Made by a program: the position numbers and the translations under genes | Assembly: GCF_905475345.1 (NCBI RefSeq) | Contig: NC_066587.1 | Coordinates: forward strand, 9,601,070 to 9,665,069 | Length of the DNA: 64,000 nt | Origin: Vespula vulgaris | Taxonomy: Eukaryota; Arthropoda; Insecta; Hymenoptera; Vespidae | Direction: 5' to 3' | The notes under the pieces: model-generated | Seen by the model: the letters and a program-made list of their open reading frames with translations, nothing else | What the model was told of the DNA's origin: nothing | Database searches by the model: none | Shown here: one piece after another, positions 27,666 to 41,050 of the stretch | Numbering within the stretch: the first letter of the stretch is position 1 | How the letters are laid out: every line of letters begins with the position of its first letter

Positions 27666-28977
27666 GAGAGCAAAAATATTAATTATGAAAAATTCAGGTG
27701 TGAACGATTATCAGGTTAAATTAGTAACAAACTTTACTTGTGCGCTATTTTTCTCTTCTGATCCCGATATAAATTAACAGATAATTATTTCAAAAACTAT
27801 TTCAAATATCTAAAAACCCTTTTACCTTTTTATCATTTATATCATTTTTTATATCTTACTTTTCGTATCAAAATTATAGATGTATGAATAGGTATACCTA
27901 TATACATGTATGTGTATACTGGATGAATTTACTTGAAATTTTGTATCAAACATAAGATTATTTGCAATGAGAATCTATTCAAGTAATTTTGATTCAACAC
28001 GACCTCCAGTTTCTATAAAGTTGAATTAAAAAAAAAAAATAAAAAAAAATCGCATATGCAACAAAAATGTATTCAAATTTCGTAGAAATATTTTTCTCGA
28101 ATAATAATTCTTTTTTTATTTTTTTATAGAAACCATCAAAGATTGCTTCGAATGGATGAAAATCTCTATTTATAGATTTAATTTTCTAGCAAAAATTTAT
28201 TTAAGTTTTCTACAAAGCATATAAATTATACACATTTGTGTAAACACGTATGTATGCGTGCACACATACATACAAATTCTATCTATAATTCTATCTCAAT
28301 GGCTGAATAGATTGACTTGAAATTTATACCAAAAATCAAGTTACACGTGACGAAGATTAACTGAAAATTTCTTTCTTTTACAGAAATATTTAAAATAGTA
28401 TTAGCCATTAATCCGGAACTAGTTGGTCGTGTCTATTTTACGCTATACAAAGAAATATTAATTACATATGTTATCTACATATTAGTGTATTTTACACAAG
28501 TCACTTGAAAATCGCGTAAGATACTAAATGGATTATACATAACGGATAGATATGTGCGTTTCTTTCGATCGTATCAAAGAATGTTAAAAAAAAAATGTCA
28601 TTTCAAAGAGAGATTCGTTCGTTGACAACTACGCAGCACATCGATATATATGATATTGATATTTCTTAAAAAGAAATTACTTACTTTTTCTTTGGTCAAT
28701 TTTTTGTTTCAGCAAAAAACGAAAGAATAGATAGTCTAAACTATTGATTAAACTAGATGGCCTATAGGTACGTGGCATAGGTTCTCACGTCCTTTTTCCC
28801 ACGAAATCTTTATCGACGAGAAAGAGTTTGGATTATAAACGCTCGTAGTTCCGGGTGTCTCTATCTGTACAGCAACAGAATGATTCCGGTTAACAAAGAG
28901 AATGGCCGAGACCATTTTCAGAATTAAATTGGATAGCGGGAAGAGAAGAGAGGAGCATGAAAATGGGTCACCGCTAG

Positions 28978-29013
28978 ATTGCCGTTCAGAATTGCCGTTC
29001 GGGATTGCCGTTC
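28978..29013 (+). repeat. 13-bp tandem, three copies
   Basis: attgccgttc recurs at 28978, 28991 and 29004, exact 13-base period with variable 3-base linkers (aga, ggg). Confidence 0.9.
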
Positions 29014-31174
29014 GGTTCGCGGATTTCTCACTGCTAGGCTTTACCAGCCTATATCAACGTCCGCTTTCATTATCGCCTTTTGATTGTTATTGCCGTCATT
29101 TACATATTGTCATCTGTGGAATTGAATTATCGCCGATTTACAATCAGGCATGCGCATAAATATATACAATAAGCATGGCTCTCAAAAATTTGATCCTTTC
29201 ATTAGGTATCTCGCTACGAATTATGGACGAGACGAAGAAACGTTTCTGATACATCGAAATTTTACGACTGCATTTAAAGACGTTTCATCGAAAATTACGG
29301 ACGTGTCTAACATTCTTTCTGCGTGGAAAAGTTTTCCTCAACGATACTAATATGTTTAGCTACCTATCCATGTAATTACCACCTATGTAGCTACCTATGT
29401 ATCTAGCTTCTCATACCTATCTAGGCATGTACATACACGCATGCATGTATTTATCTATCTACCTATACGTAGATAGATGTGCAGAGATGCGGAAGTCTCT
29501 GGTTCAGTCGGTTCAGAAACTATCCTAAACTTGGCGTCTGTTGCACGGAGAATATTAATATTAAGCGCGTAGTCTACGCGCAAGTTCATCGAGAATTTCC
29601 AAACACGCGGTAAAATCATTCCTCTTCGCGAGAAAGAAAATTTTACATGAAAATACGAAAGAGAGAGATATATATACCTAAGATCTTTTTCCTTCTCCTA
29701 TTCTTCTTCGCTTTCTTCTTTGTAGTAGCGTTAGAATACCCAAAATAAATATTCGTGATAAAGCATACTTGAATCTTTCAATGCTAAATCGAAACACTCT
29801 CGAAAACAAAAAAGAAACCCTCGAGAAAACAGTACTTTATTTTGCCAAAATTAGTCAACAATCGCTGCTTGTTTCGTAGCGTTAGAAATTAACAAAGTTA
29901 TGTCCCAGACTAGTCGAGTTATGAGCTCGAAAACGGTGTTATTACTCTCTTTCTCATTTGACGCTATCCACTGCTCCTAATTCTCTCCAACTTCCGATAG
30001 AAATCAGAAAAATCCTTTAAAGTGTTTACAATTTTACGACAGTTCTTATAATGAATTTATAGAAAATAAGTAAATCGTAACTACATACTTTTAAAAATAT
30101 AACCAAAATTTAATTGAGAACACTATACAACTCTATTTTTCCGTACTCCGTAGTAACCAATTGATCGAAAAAAAGCTGACATTCGATAAGGTAAAACATT
30201 ATCGTTAAACCTTAGTCCTTATCTCCGGGAAAGAAAGGTTGGTGCAGTGAACGCGTACCGCATAACTCGGCAAGAAAATACATAGGTACGTATGTACAGG
30301 GACTGCTTGATCCGCGGATTAAACGACCTTTCTCCTTCTGCCGTTGGTCCGTTGCCAAGCCGATCCTAGAAACCAACTCTTATCTGAATGCAGCTTGGCA
30401 AATGACATTGGTTTCCCCTTGAGATGGTACGTACTTTCCCTTAACGTACCCACCCCAATATATCGACACGGATCTCGGACTATTTAATCTTTTTATACAC
30501 GAATTCCATAAGTAAACATTTATTTTTTAAAACACGATTCACATTTTGTCAAGATTCTTTGAAATTAGGACTGTTCCAACGTAAAAGTTGCATAGAAATT
30601 CAAATTCGTCAGATCGACGGTAAATGGCAGATATTTCCAATCTCACACCGTGTGGATAGTTAAAAGTACACTTATTAAATTTACAAGTATACGTACATCG
30701 ATAGCTTTTAAGTACTTAAGGGAGGATGGAAACGTAGGTAGAAAATTTTACGCGGCGAAACATCGAAGCGATGGCTAATTATATCGGCTTTGCCGATACA
30801 TTTATCGATGCGTTCCAGTTGAGGTTCCTCATCTCGATCATAATTCTTCTTTCCTTCTTCTATTTGACATGTTGCACAATTTCGATTTTTCAGTGGATTC
30901 ACGTTTATTGATTTCACTTTGAAATCGAATCTCTCGAAATTCGATGAAGAATTAAAAAAATGTAACACGAATGAGACAAACAACAACGACGTAGCTACGT
31001 ATGTGCAAATTCATTTTGCTGATAAAGAAAACGTATAAATTGGAAAAATTTAATCAAAATGTATATGGATATATCATGATGAGAATAAGAATGAACCAAG
31101 AATATATTTTATATCGTTCGCCGATACATAGGGTGTAATCTTAGATTTTTTAAAATTAGTGTCCTTTTCCTACC

Positions 31175-31178
<4 letters not shown>

Positions 31179-31233
<55 letters not shown>

Positions 31234-31246
31234 CTCTCTCTCTCTC
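31179..31246. repeat. (CT)n microsatellite
   Basis: CT tract with a few TTT and CC interruptions. Confidence 0.95.
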
Positions 31247-31450
31247 AACGCCCGTTGTTCCCAGTGAACGAATTGAATTTCCGGAACAAATCGAAAGCAA
31301 TTGTCGATATCCACTATATCGTCCAAGCAGGTCAATGGGAAAAATATTTCTATCGAACGAACGAGCCAGATTTTCCATTCAAACCTATCCGCCCCCAACA
31401 TCGACACCTGGTCAAACTTCTTCATTAATTTCCACTCTCATTTCTCGTCA

Positions 31451-31553
<103 letters not shown>

Positions 31554-32469
31554 ACGGATCGCTGTTGTTCAAATCCAGTGGGAAGCATTTCATTCAAAAG
31601 TACTCGGAAATAAAAGAACGATCCGATGGTCGCATGTTTCGATGCAATTTGTTTTTTTCTGTTTTTCTTATAATAAAAAGTAATAATCTATTGTCGCTAC
31701 GAAGTTGCATGACGATTCCATTACACTGATAGATTGTAGAATATAGATCGTTATTTATAAATTTGATCTGTCAATTGTAACAATCGATAATCATTTATTG
31801 ATTTTTTATAATCGCTAGTAGTTTATTATTAGCAATACATGATCATCTAATTGGATGATAAGGAAGACGGAGAAAAGTGTTGATTAAGCTAATCACGAAG
31901 ATTCACGGTCTGTTACGATATAGAAACGTACGGGATACGTAATGCCTCTGGAAGAGTGGAAGGGTGAATGACATGATCCATTGATAAACGAGCTACTTGA
32001 AGCAAGAAAGAAAAAATAATGAATAATTCCACGGATGACAGATCGTGTCTCATGATTCTTTCGCATTTGATTAATGATTCTTCTTCCTCGATAACAGGAA
32101 ACCTTTACTTCATCTCAACAACTTGTAAAAAACCTCTTTGAGCAAGGCATCAAGATTGTTGGATTTTTTCTTCATTCCCACCATCGCTTAATTTCTTATT
32201 CCAAGTCAGTTTAAATACAATATACTATATACAAACTGACCCATATAATTTGACCATCTTGTAGATTTTCATGGTTTTTGATAATACAAATATATTTCCA
32301 AACAAACTTACTTTGTTCACAAGGAAAAATACAGTGGTATGAAAATTGTTTTTTTAACTCGCTTTTTAAGGTACCATTGCCGACAATATTCTTTTTAAAT
32401 ATTAGGAGCCAAGAAAATTCATGTGAGTTTTTAAAGTAAAAATTAAAGAAAAAAATTTTATAAAAAGTT

Positions 32470-33076
32470 TTATTTAATTAAATAGTCACTTTCATAATAT
32501 ATGACCCTTTCGCAACAAAATACATATTTATAAATTCCTCTTTTATAAAATGTTGTGTCTTTAGAAGTAAGAAATCTGTTGAGTTCCGCTTCAATCTCTG
32601 CTTTTTTCGTTTATTGTCTACTTCGCATGTGATTATCTATTCCCAAGAAAACATAATAATCGCTTGAAGAAATATCAATAGAATATGGGGAATATTATTC
32701 TCATATTATAATAAAAATTTTTCACGAGAACATCTTGTAATATGTGGTCTCTGAAATTTTATTTTTGACAAGAATAATTCTTTCGATTAACTAGTTCTGG
32801 CTGTTTCCAATGATCTTTCAATTTGATGCAAATATAAAAGAATTGTTTCATTATTGACTTTAAACATTTCAAAAAGTTCTGATTACTTTCGAATTACTTT
32901 TAATAAGGATATGTATTTCTTTATTATCAATAACACAAGGCCATTCTAAATGGGATGAATCTACAAGTGATCCATCAACAGAAAAAAGTTTTGTTAAACC
33001 ATTTTTGTGCGTTATGTGCTTTTACAACATCTTCTCCAAATGCATTGCATATCTTACGACATATCTCTGCAGTTTC
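32470..33076 (-). pseudogene. Decayed mariner transposase, internally deleted
   Basis: On the minus strand the mariner order is readable across several frames: an N-terminal helix-turn-helix stretch (TAEICRKICNAFGED, then QKWFN), a linker resembling the 'sgrPstvdd' region (around 32990-32900), then a jump to the late catalytic region with YSPYSIDISSSDYYVF standing for the family's YSPDLAPSDYHLF, and a C-terminal block (FLTSKDTTFYKRGIYK) ending in a stop near 32470. Multiple stop codons and frame changes make it dead. Only ~607 bases remain where an intact gene has ~1,035, so the central catalytic part is missing. Terminal repeats were not identified. Confidence 0.8.
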
Positions 33077-35683
33077 GAACCAAATTTAAATTTATAAATC
33101 AAACATTCGAATTACACAAAATTTAATTGACATTTTAAAAGAATTCAAAATTACAATATAAAAATACATCAAAGCATACCAGTCGACTGATGCATATGTA
33201 TGCTAGATAATACACATGATAACTTATAACATACACATATTATATATTATATATTATATAGCAAGTCACAAGATACAATAAGTCGTTGCAGCGAACTCTA
33301 GCGAAAATTGTATGAATTAATAGACTGTTATATTTCTGTTACTGTATAATGACCCATGATATAACAAAGTCACAGAATACCACTTTTTTTTACAAAATCA
33401 CGATTGAGTGGAAAAAATGTTGAAGTTTTAAATCTACAAGTTTCAGTTCACATGACATATTTTACAATTATGGTTGCAATTGTTCTCTACAATTCATAAA
33501 AATTTAAATAGTAAATAAAAAATAATGTGTGAAAAATCGTATATAGTATTATCGTTTATCTTTCCGACCGCAAGAAAGCCGGATAGAATGAAAGGCTGTC
33601 ATAAAAACAGTTTGTGTTCAAACGCCGCAGAGCGCAAGTAAAAGTAGTATTTAATTATGTTTGGTTTTTCGTAACTATTTTCCTCAACCTTCCAATATCT
33701 TACAAAATAAACAATAAATCTTAAAATAAAAAATAAAAAAAAATCAAGAAAAATCTAAAATAAAAAATAAACCTTGCAATTTCATTGAGGATAAAATAAT
33801 AAAGACCTACTAAAATAAATTTCCTTTCGAATACTTTCGGAAAGGAATCATATTAGAAAAACACGGTTTGAATCAAATAATATTTCTTTTTTTTGATATT
33901 TTTTCGTATCTTCAAAAACAGTAAAGACGATAAATACAAATGTAAAATGATTCTCCTAGGACAGTATTAGATAGATATCTACATACGTCTATACTTGTTT
34001 CGTACGATCAAATTCAAAACAAAGATTTTTTCAATTCTTTCATTTTTTTTCTTAATTCGTGATAAAAAATGTGAGTTAACGCGTTAACGCGAGGAATTAA
34101 CGCTCTAGTGTAATATTAAAACTAGTGTTTCTTGTATCCTTTCGTTCGATGGTGTCACCATCAAGCCACTTAACATGCAACTCACGTTCTTGACTCGATC
34201 TCGGAATCTAAATACGAATATAATTTTCATTCGCACAAAAGCAATAGAATTTATCCATGGAATAATCGCGGAGAGTTTGAAAGAGTGCAAGAACCATCGC
34301 GGTATGAAGCTCGTCAGGCTATTGAGTACGAAGAAATTTTACATTTCAAAGGATTTTGCAGAAAATTTGCTCTATGACGATATAGATCATTAGTTCAATA
34401 AGACTTGGAAGAGTTAATGTAGTTGTGATCTATCGAACGGCTTTCCTCGAATTTTTATTCATGTATTAAAAGAGAAAGCGTTTGCTTTTTTAATAAACGA
34501 AAGAAACGACATTTTTGAAAAGCGTAATTACAGATGTAAATTAAATTCATTAAAATGAAACATATAACATACAGAAGCAATATGCTTTTATTAATTTGAT
34601 TTAAAAAACTTTGTAAATTATGTAAAAAAAAAGCATGAATATCGATAATAAAAACGATAGAAGTTTGTTGGAAAAAGAAAACATTCGCAAGTTCTCCCGT
34701 AAAGACTAACTGGTGATCCATTAACAGCTCTAACTATTTGTACCTGTCTCTAAAGAAGAAAATCTAGTTAAACGATCGCGCAAATTGTTTTTCGTGTTTT
34801 CGCTGAAGAGTAAGTTAAAGTTTGTATCGTGGATCCATCTCAAAAAAAATTGCTTCGCGTTTCTCTTGCGAACGCAAATATTCTGATAAAATAGATAAAA
34901 ACAAAACAAGTAGACAAAAAACAAAAAAAGTTAAAATGAATCGAAAGCCACCTGCTACGCCAACAATATATATGTTTATCTAATTACGTACGCGATGTAG
35001 ATGATACAGAACATACCGTCAAGTATACCAACGCACATCGAGCGAATAATTATTAAAAATTTGTATATATTTTCTATTGTTATAATTTACAGATAAAACA
35101 TAGCTATATAACAGATTTTGTCCCAAATGCATTTAAATAGAAATATATAAAGATACCGTAGGAAAGGGACACATGGGCAGTGAGAAGAAAGAGAAGAGTG
35201 CGATAGACTTCGTTCGTTAGTTTCAAATGGTTAATTATTGGAGTCATCCGAAAATTGAGCAAGACAATGAGAGATATCGTGCACTTAAAAAAAGGAAAAT
35301 CGATGTAACTAGAACCATGCGAAATTTATACTTATTGTTAGTTCATATTCGAAATGTATCATAGTTGCGATTCGTATATGGAAAAGTAAAATCGATTCTA
35401 TTTTAAAGGTCGGTAAATATTCTATTAGTTATTTTCGATTCGGATGAGTTAGATTTTCTGTTATTAAATTTCGATAGAATTGAAGCCATCGCGATAAACT
35501 GTAACGGCTCATTCGTTAGAGTAATTTCTGGAGTAACAAGTGAAAAATCGTCCAAAGCATAAACAAAAGAAAAAGTTCATTCGGCAACAGGATTCTATTT
35601 AAACTAAAGCAAAGTTGTCAGAATCGTTGAGAAAAAACTCTGTTGCCGTCTAAGTCATCCCAACTTGCGTGCGCCCTACATGA

Positions 35684-35697
35684 GTTGCCATGGAAAC
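35684..35697. promoter_or_regulatory. RFX X-box motif
   Basis: GTTGCCATGGAAAC matches the dimeric RFX-factor site (GTTGCC, two-base spacer, GGAAAC), the motif that marks ciliary gene promoters in animals. It sits in a GC-richer islet at about 35640-35760. No gene start is visible nearby. Confidence 0.45.
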
Positions 35698-37212
35698 AGA
35701 AAGGAAACTACACAAGGCTACACGAGCCCTGAAATTCCTTTCAAGGATCGTGGATTTTATTTCAGATTTTTGCTCTTCATAGGCAAATGCTTATAGAATC
35801 GACGGTTTGTTTTAAATAAACTATTCGATGACTGATCATTTACTTAAATACCGAATAAACAATAACACAGATAAACGAGATGGTAACTGCTCACAGCAAA
35901 AGCTTTATTGCGATTATATAAAATGAGAATCGCTTTGGAACTTTCTCCAAGTGCTACCATAAATAAACAATTCTAGTTATAATCCCGCTTAATAGAAGTC
36001 AAATTTGATGCAAAATTAACAACGAAAAAGAATCTGAAAGATAAAGAAGATACGTGCATATTTACGTGGATGTGTAGATACGTATATATTGTATATGAGT
36101 AGACACGTAAAAGAACACGAAAAGAGTAAAAGGGATACGAAAAAATCAATGTTTCTATGAGAGAATGTACGAGAGCGAGAGAAGAAAATGCACGAGAGAG
36201 GCCTACGTTGAACGTGTTTGGCGGCCCTTTCAAAAAGGTCCCGAAGGTCCCTCTGTTTCTTTATTCCACTGTCTCTCCCCTCGTATCTACCCTCTCACAT
36301 TGTGAGACTAAACGAAGATTGAGAGGGAGGGAAAGCACCCACGGTGCTAACGATTCCTCTATGCATCATGTATTTAAGGACCGGCACCAATCGGCAAAGT
36401 CTTTCAACTGTTTTCAAGGATCACTCCGAGTCCCTTCCTCTTTCTTTTTTCCTTTCTTTTGTTCTTTGTCTCTCTTCTCCAGTCCTCCTTTCTTGATCAT
36501 ACGTCTTTTACGCTATGCAAGAGCAAAACTGCTATTCAATCCTGCTGGCACTTCTTCATGCTCTATCGCTATAAAAGATGAACGTATCGGGCTTTCGATC
36601 GATAGTAGAAAAATCGATAGTAGAAAAAGTCATCTCCATTTCGTTCGCGTACCTCGAGAAGAATGATCCGAACTGAATCCGTTACTACTTCCTACCAATG
36701 AAAGAATAGTTTCGTGCGAGTGCGTGATAAAGAAATGAAAAAAGGGGGAAAAGAGAGAATACGTACTCGAGTTACAATATGGCACGTCATGCTCCCGGAC
36801 GACCTTTCCATGGTATGCAGGGCTCTTACGCGTAAGCCTCTGGTCACACCGCTACTTAACTACTCGCCGTCGCGATCGGCCTCGCGCGAGGCTCCTATCT
36901 CTGTCTCTTCTACATTTCCTTCCTCGCCCTTTACCTTCTTCCCCTTTAAGGCTTCGTTTAAGATGCGCTTACAACACTCGTTACGGCTAGTTTCGCGTTT
37001 CCCTGTGTACGTACGAACTTGTACGTATGAAACAAATATTTGGAGGAAAACGAGCCTTTCTTTCCCGACGATAAGTAGGCATATCAAAAGGAGGAAAGCG
37101 GAAAAGAAATATGCTTCCGGGTCGGCGACATCGTTAAAAACGAGAACCTTACAATTCCCCAGCCAAACGCAGCGCGCCAAATTCGTTTTATGTCTCAAGG
37201 GTCGTTTCTTAC

Positions 37213-37260
37213 TCCCTCTCTCTCTCTCTGTCTCTCTCGCTCGCTCGCTCTCTTTCTCTT
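37213..37260. repeat. Imperfect (CT)n/(CTCG)n tract
   Basis: CT tract with gctcgctcgctc insert at the right end of a GC-rich block. Confidence 0.85.
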
Positions 37261-40200
37261 TTCCGTCACCAGTCAATTGATCTCAATTATAAAAATGTTT
37301 GCGAGAATAAAAATGAAAAATAATAAAAATAAAGCGAAAAAGAAATAACCATTATTTCTCTATTAAATATAGTACGCAATTACTTGATTATTTAATGAAG
37401 TAATTTAGAAACGTTTTTATGTATCAGTAGACAGAATTTCAAAAGGACATAGTAATAAATCGTCCAAAGAGATTCGTGCAAACAGTTGGCAAATAAAACA
37501 TTACGATCTCAAAGGTTCTCATGGTAGCTTAAAATTTAAACGTAGAGGAAGAAACGATATCGACGAGGTCGCATAGTAAGAGAGACGAAGGAATGAGCTG
37601 AACTCGGAGATCGAGAAAGATGATGAAGAAAAGATCGAAAGGATAGTCGGGGAGAGAGGAAGCACAAAGGATTCTTCATCGACGATCGTGGATGGAAAGA
37701 AGAGGCAAGATGGATTTTCGGTGCGGTGAATCCGATGCTTTTAAACGGCGTTTCCTGGGAGAAGATCTCGTAGGAATCACCTCGCGTGTAGCTTCTTTCC
37801 TCTAGAGCGAGCCGAAATGCCTAAGGCTCTTTTGGCGAGCTTCCAAAGGTTATTCGCGCGGGACTCGCTTGAAAGTTGGTTCCGCGGCTCATTCCGCGAC
37901 TCGTTCCACGACGTTTCATCCCATCTCCCATAAAAAACTTCTCTACCACCTCACGATCCTACCACATCTGCGAGTGCTTCTTCAAGACTCAAGAAGCATC
38001 CAAAACTCGACGCCATTCTGTGGAGGTGGAAAGGAGAAAGAACGTCTTAAACGTTTCAACCGTAATCATCTTAACGAATTCATCAAACGACTGGCTTCTC
38101 TATGAAACAAAGGGATATTTCATTGTACGTAATGATCATTATACTGATACAATGAGGAAAAAATAAGAAATATCTATGTTTCTTTTTTACACCATTCTCA
38201 TCAAAAGTCCCTATATTTTCAGATTAGACTAGCGCATGCGTTCGCTTTTCAGTCTCGGAACTCCATGAATCGGTAATTAATGCATTTGCTGATGGGTAAT
38301 TAGCAGTGACACCGTATTGAGTACTTTCTGAAATATGTATTAGACACGGTGATAGATACCGTTAAGTCTTTGATCAGTCTAACCGAAATGAATAAACCAA
38401 AGTATCTATCGATTCACACTTTCTGTGTCAAATGCGAATACGATGCAAGGACCTAGTCTCATATATTATATTTATTTCCAGATATTTTTAGTGATAAGAC
38501 AGACGAGTATTAACAAAACTCATAAACGATACTCTTTGTTTTTTTTTTTTTTTTCAATTAAGAAATTAGATAAGTTATTTGTTATGTGAAAATTAAATAC
38601 TCTTAACAATTTTCTACTTGTTCTATAAATTATAATTTACTAACAATTTACCAAAAAATAATGTCTTTCTCTGAATGCGGTGCATTAATATAATATTTAA
38701 AAGTTATATTTACAGATGTGTTTAAGATATTGTTATGAAATTATTGAAAGAACAATTACACTTTGACTCTCGGGATGGATGATTCAGTTTTTCCGGAAAT
38801 AGTTGACCTATCGTAAAATTATATATTGTCACGTACTTACAACATAAACTTGACTGCTTACGAAGATGGTGGATTTTTATTGTTTGTGTTAATCGTTTTT
38901 AGTGACGATCTATTATACGCTTTCTTAAACCGAAGAGGATACAAGAGAAAATAAAGTACCAGAATCTGTCTCATCTAACAGGAACTCGATCTAATCGACG
39001 ATGAGCCCATATATACAAATGGATTATATATAAACCATGCATATATATAAATCGAATTTCGTTTCACATCGAACTAGAAATTCGCGACCCATTTACAAAA
39101 CGAAACGATGGAAACGAGCAGAAAAATTCGATTCCACAACTATTTTGTTATTGCTTTTTATAGAAACCGCGAGCATAGCTGAAAAATGGGACACAAATAT
39201 CAACATGGCCTCGTAAATTCTTTTCTCTTCCAATCGTAAACTTTTCTACTTTTTGAGGCATACGTTTCTGACTTTGTCAATATGCCATACCCGTATGGTA
39301 TTTAGTTATCCATATGTATTTATCTATAATTAATATATTTATAAAAATATACGATTTCGAATATGATAACGATAATTACAAGAATATTATCATTAACAAA
39401 GCACAAAGGAGAGCGTTGATGTAAAATTCTTGTTTGCTACGATGCTTCGAATTAGACGAATAGAGCCTAAGACAAGACTGAGGGGAGATAAAAAAAGGCA
39501 ACAAAATATAATCACATGAAGATAGAACGGAGGATGAACGGAGAGAGGATGGAAGAAGAAAAAAGCGAGAACGAAGCAGCGCGAGTCGCGACGTCGGCCG
39601 TTCTATAATTAATGGGGGTCCTAGTTAGCACGCAAAGTAGTTTAGTGCAGCAATGTTTGCTCGTTGTCATTATTTGACAGGCGTCTCGCCGCAAGCATAT
39701 CACTGATCGAGTCGACGCATTGCGACGGTTTACATGAATCAGCTGGAAAATAAATTAACCGCGTAATCATCGTATCGCAATCACTCGCTTTCTAATAAAA
39801 TTATTCCCGCCTAACGGAACTCCCTGCAATAAAAGCTATTACTGCTCGTTTGTGAAATAACTTGAGAGAATTTTCTTAACATGGATTAAAAATGAAATAA
39901 AATGGAATAAAAAATGGAATAAAATATCCAAATCTTCTGTTCGCTTCGCAAAGATGATAAAAATATCGAATATCGAATAAATAAGAAAAATTTAATCGGA
40001 ACTTGATAATACTTTTTATGGACTATACTTGCAGAGTAGCTATACTTGAATGAAAAAAAAGAAAAATAAAAATGAATATGTAAAAAAGAAAAGAATAACG
40101 TAGTAAATGAAATGAGATGTATTGAGGGTAGCTCAATACGTTATCGGATAATCTATATAGAAGATTAACTGTCTTTAAAAATCTTTGACGTTGATCCATC

Positions 40201-40631
40201 GAAATGAAAGACGACACGTTTCATCACACAATTTTATTACAACTTCTGGGTGCTGCGATATAATTCGCGATAGTTCTATTATATAATGAACCGTTTTACG
40301 AGTATTTCTTATCGAGGGTATATAGGATAAGGTCTTTCTCGATAAACGCTGTCTTCTTAGATCGATCGACATTGACACAGTTTTGACCTAAACCTTTATC
40401 CAACGAATCTTTCATGACCAGGTCGTTAACTTACACTAACTTTACACGTTTCGGTTTCTTCATCTTATCGGTAATTTTTCCGAATGGCATTATCAATCAA
40501 CAATGCCGCATCTATCAATAAAACAATCGAATCCTATATGCGCCATTGGCAACCACATCGTTTTTTATCGACAGATGCAATTTTCTCGCAATGATCCGTG
40601 TTAAGGCCGTTCATCACTCCTGCTTTTATAA

Positions 40632-40929
40632 TTACGCCATCAAGCAGGACAGACGTAATTCTTCACCGATTTTAATGTACAAGATTTTATTTTAAAAACG
40701 AAAATTTAATCTATTAAACTTATTTTTTCGAATTTTTAAAAAAACTTTATTTTCTTTGAAAAAAATCGTGTTAAAAAATGGTATTTTTTCAAGAATAGTG
40801 CATTCACAAATTTAAAGCTTTTTCAAAAATTCGAAAAGTAAGATTAATAGATTAAACCTTTTTTTTTTAAATGAGACCTTGTTCATCAAAATCGTTCGAG
40901 AATTACGCCCGTTCCGCTTGATGGCGTAA
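40632..40929. mobile_element. MITE with ~125-bp terminal inverted repeats
   Basis: The left end begins TTACGCCATCAAGC and the right end is its inverse (GCTTGATGGCGTAA at 40916-40929). The match runs inward for about 125 bp through the gattttaatg/gattttgatg, taatctattaa and cgaattttt blocks with scattered changes and leaves a ~45-bp loop. No coding potential. The arms are close enough to fold into one long hairpin. Superfamily not assigned. Confidence 0.85.
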
Positions 40930-40969
40930 ATGCTGTTTTCGACATTTTTCGTGAAAAAAGATTTAGTAC

Positions 40970-41050
40970 TGCGGCACTCTTGAAATTTGCGACAAAGGAG
41001 AAGAAACTCATTTCCCCACTACTGATTTTCGTATACACGCTTGAATGACG
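40970..41050 (-). repeat. Dispersed repeat R1, copy c (3' part, inverted)
   Basis: Read on the minus strand, this stretch carries gtatacgaaaatcagtagtgg, a close match to 19971-19991 of copy a, followed by tttctt..ctttgtcgcaaatttca. Only the right-hand part of R1 is clear. As with copy b it abuts a foldback (40632-40929). Confidence 0.65.

Larger units (their letters stand above)
33077..40631. other. Intergenic, GC-rich block at 36.2-37.3 kb
   Basis: No gene supported. Long open frames at 36157-36666 and 36714-37280 lie in a pyrimidine-rich, GC-richer block and overlap frames on the other strand; they do not resemble proteins. A second CpG-rich islet is at 37560-38060. The X-box motif is at 35684. 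Confidence 0.4.

Noticed and set aside
34175..34393. 72-codon plus-strand frame
   Set aside because: No family resemblance, no splice context; normal for chance in this composition.
36157..37280. Open frames of 169 and 188 codons
   Set aside because: Low-complexity Ser/Phe/Arg-rich translations of pyrimidine-rich DNA, with a competing minus-strand frame and no family resemblance.
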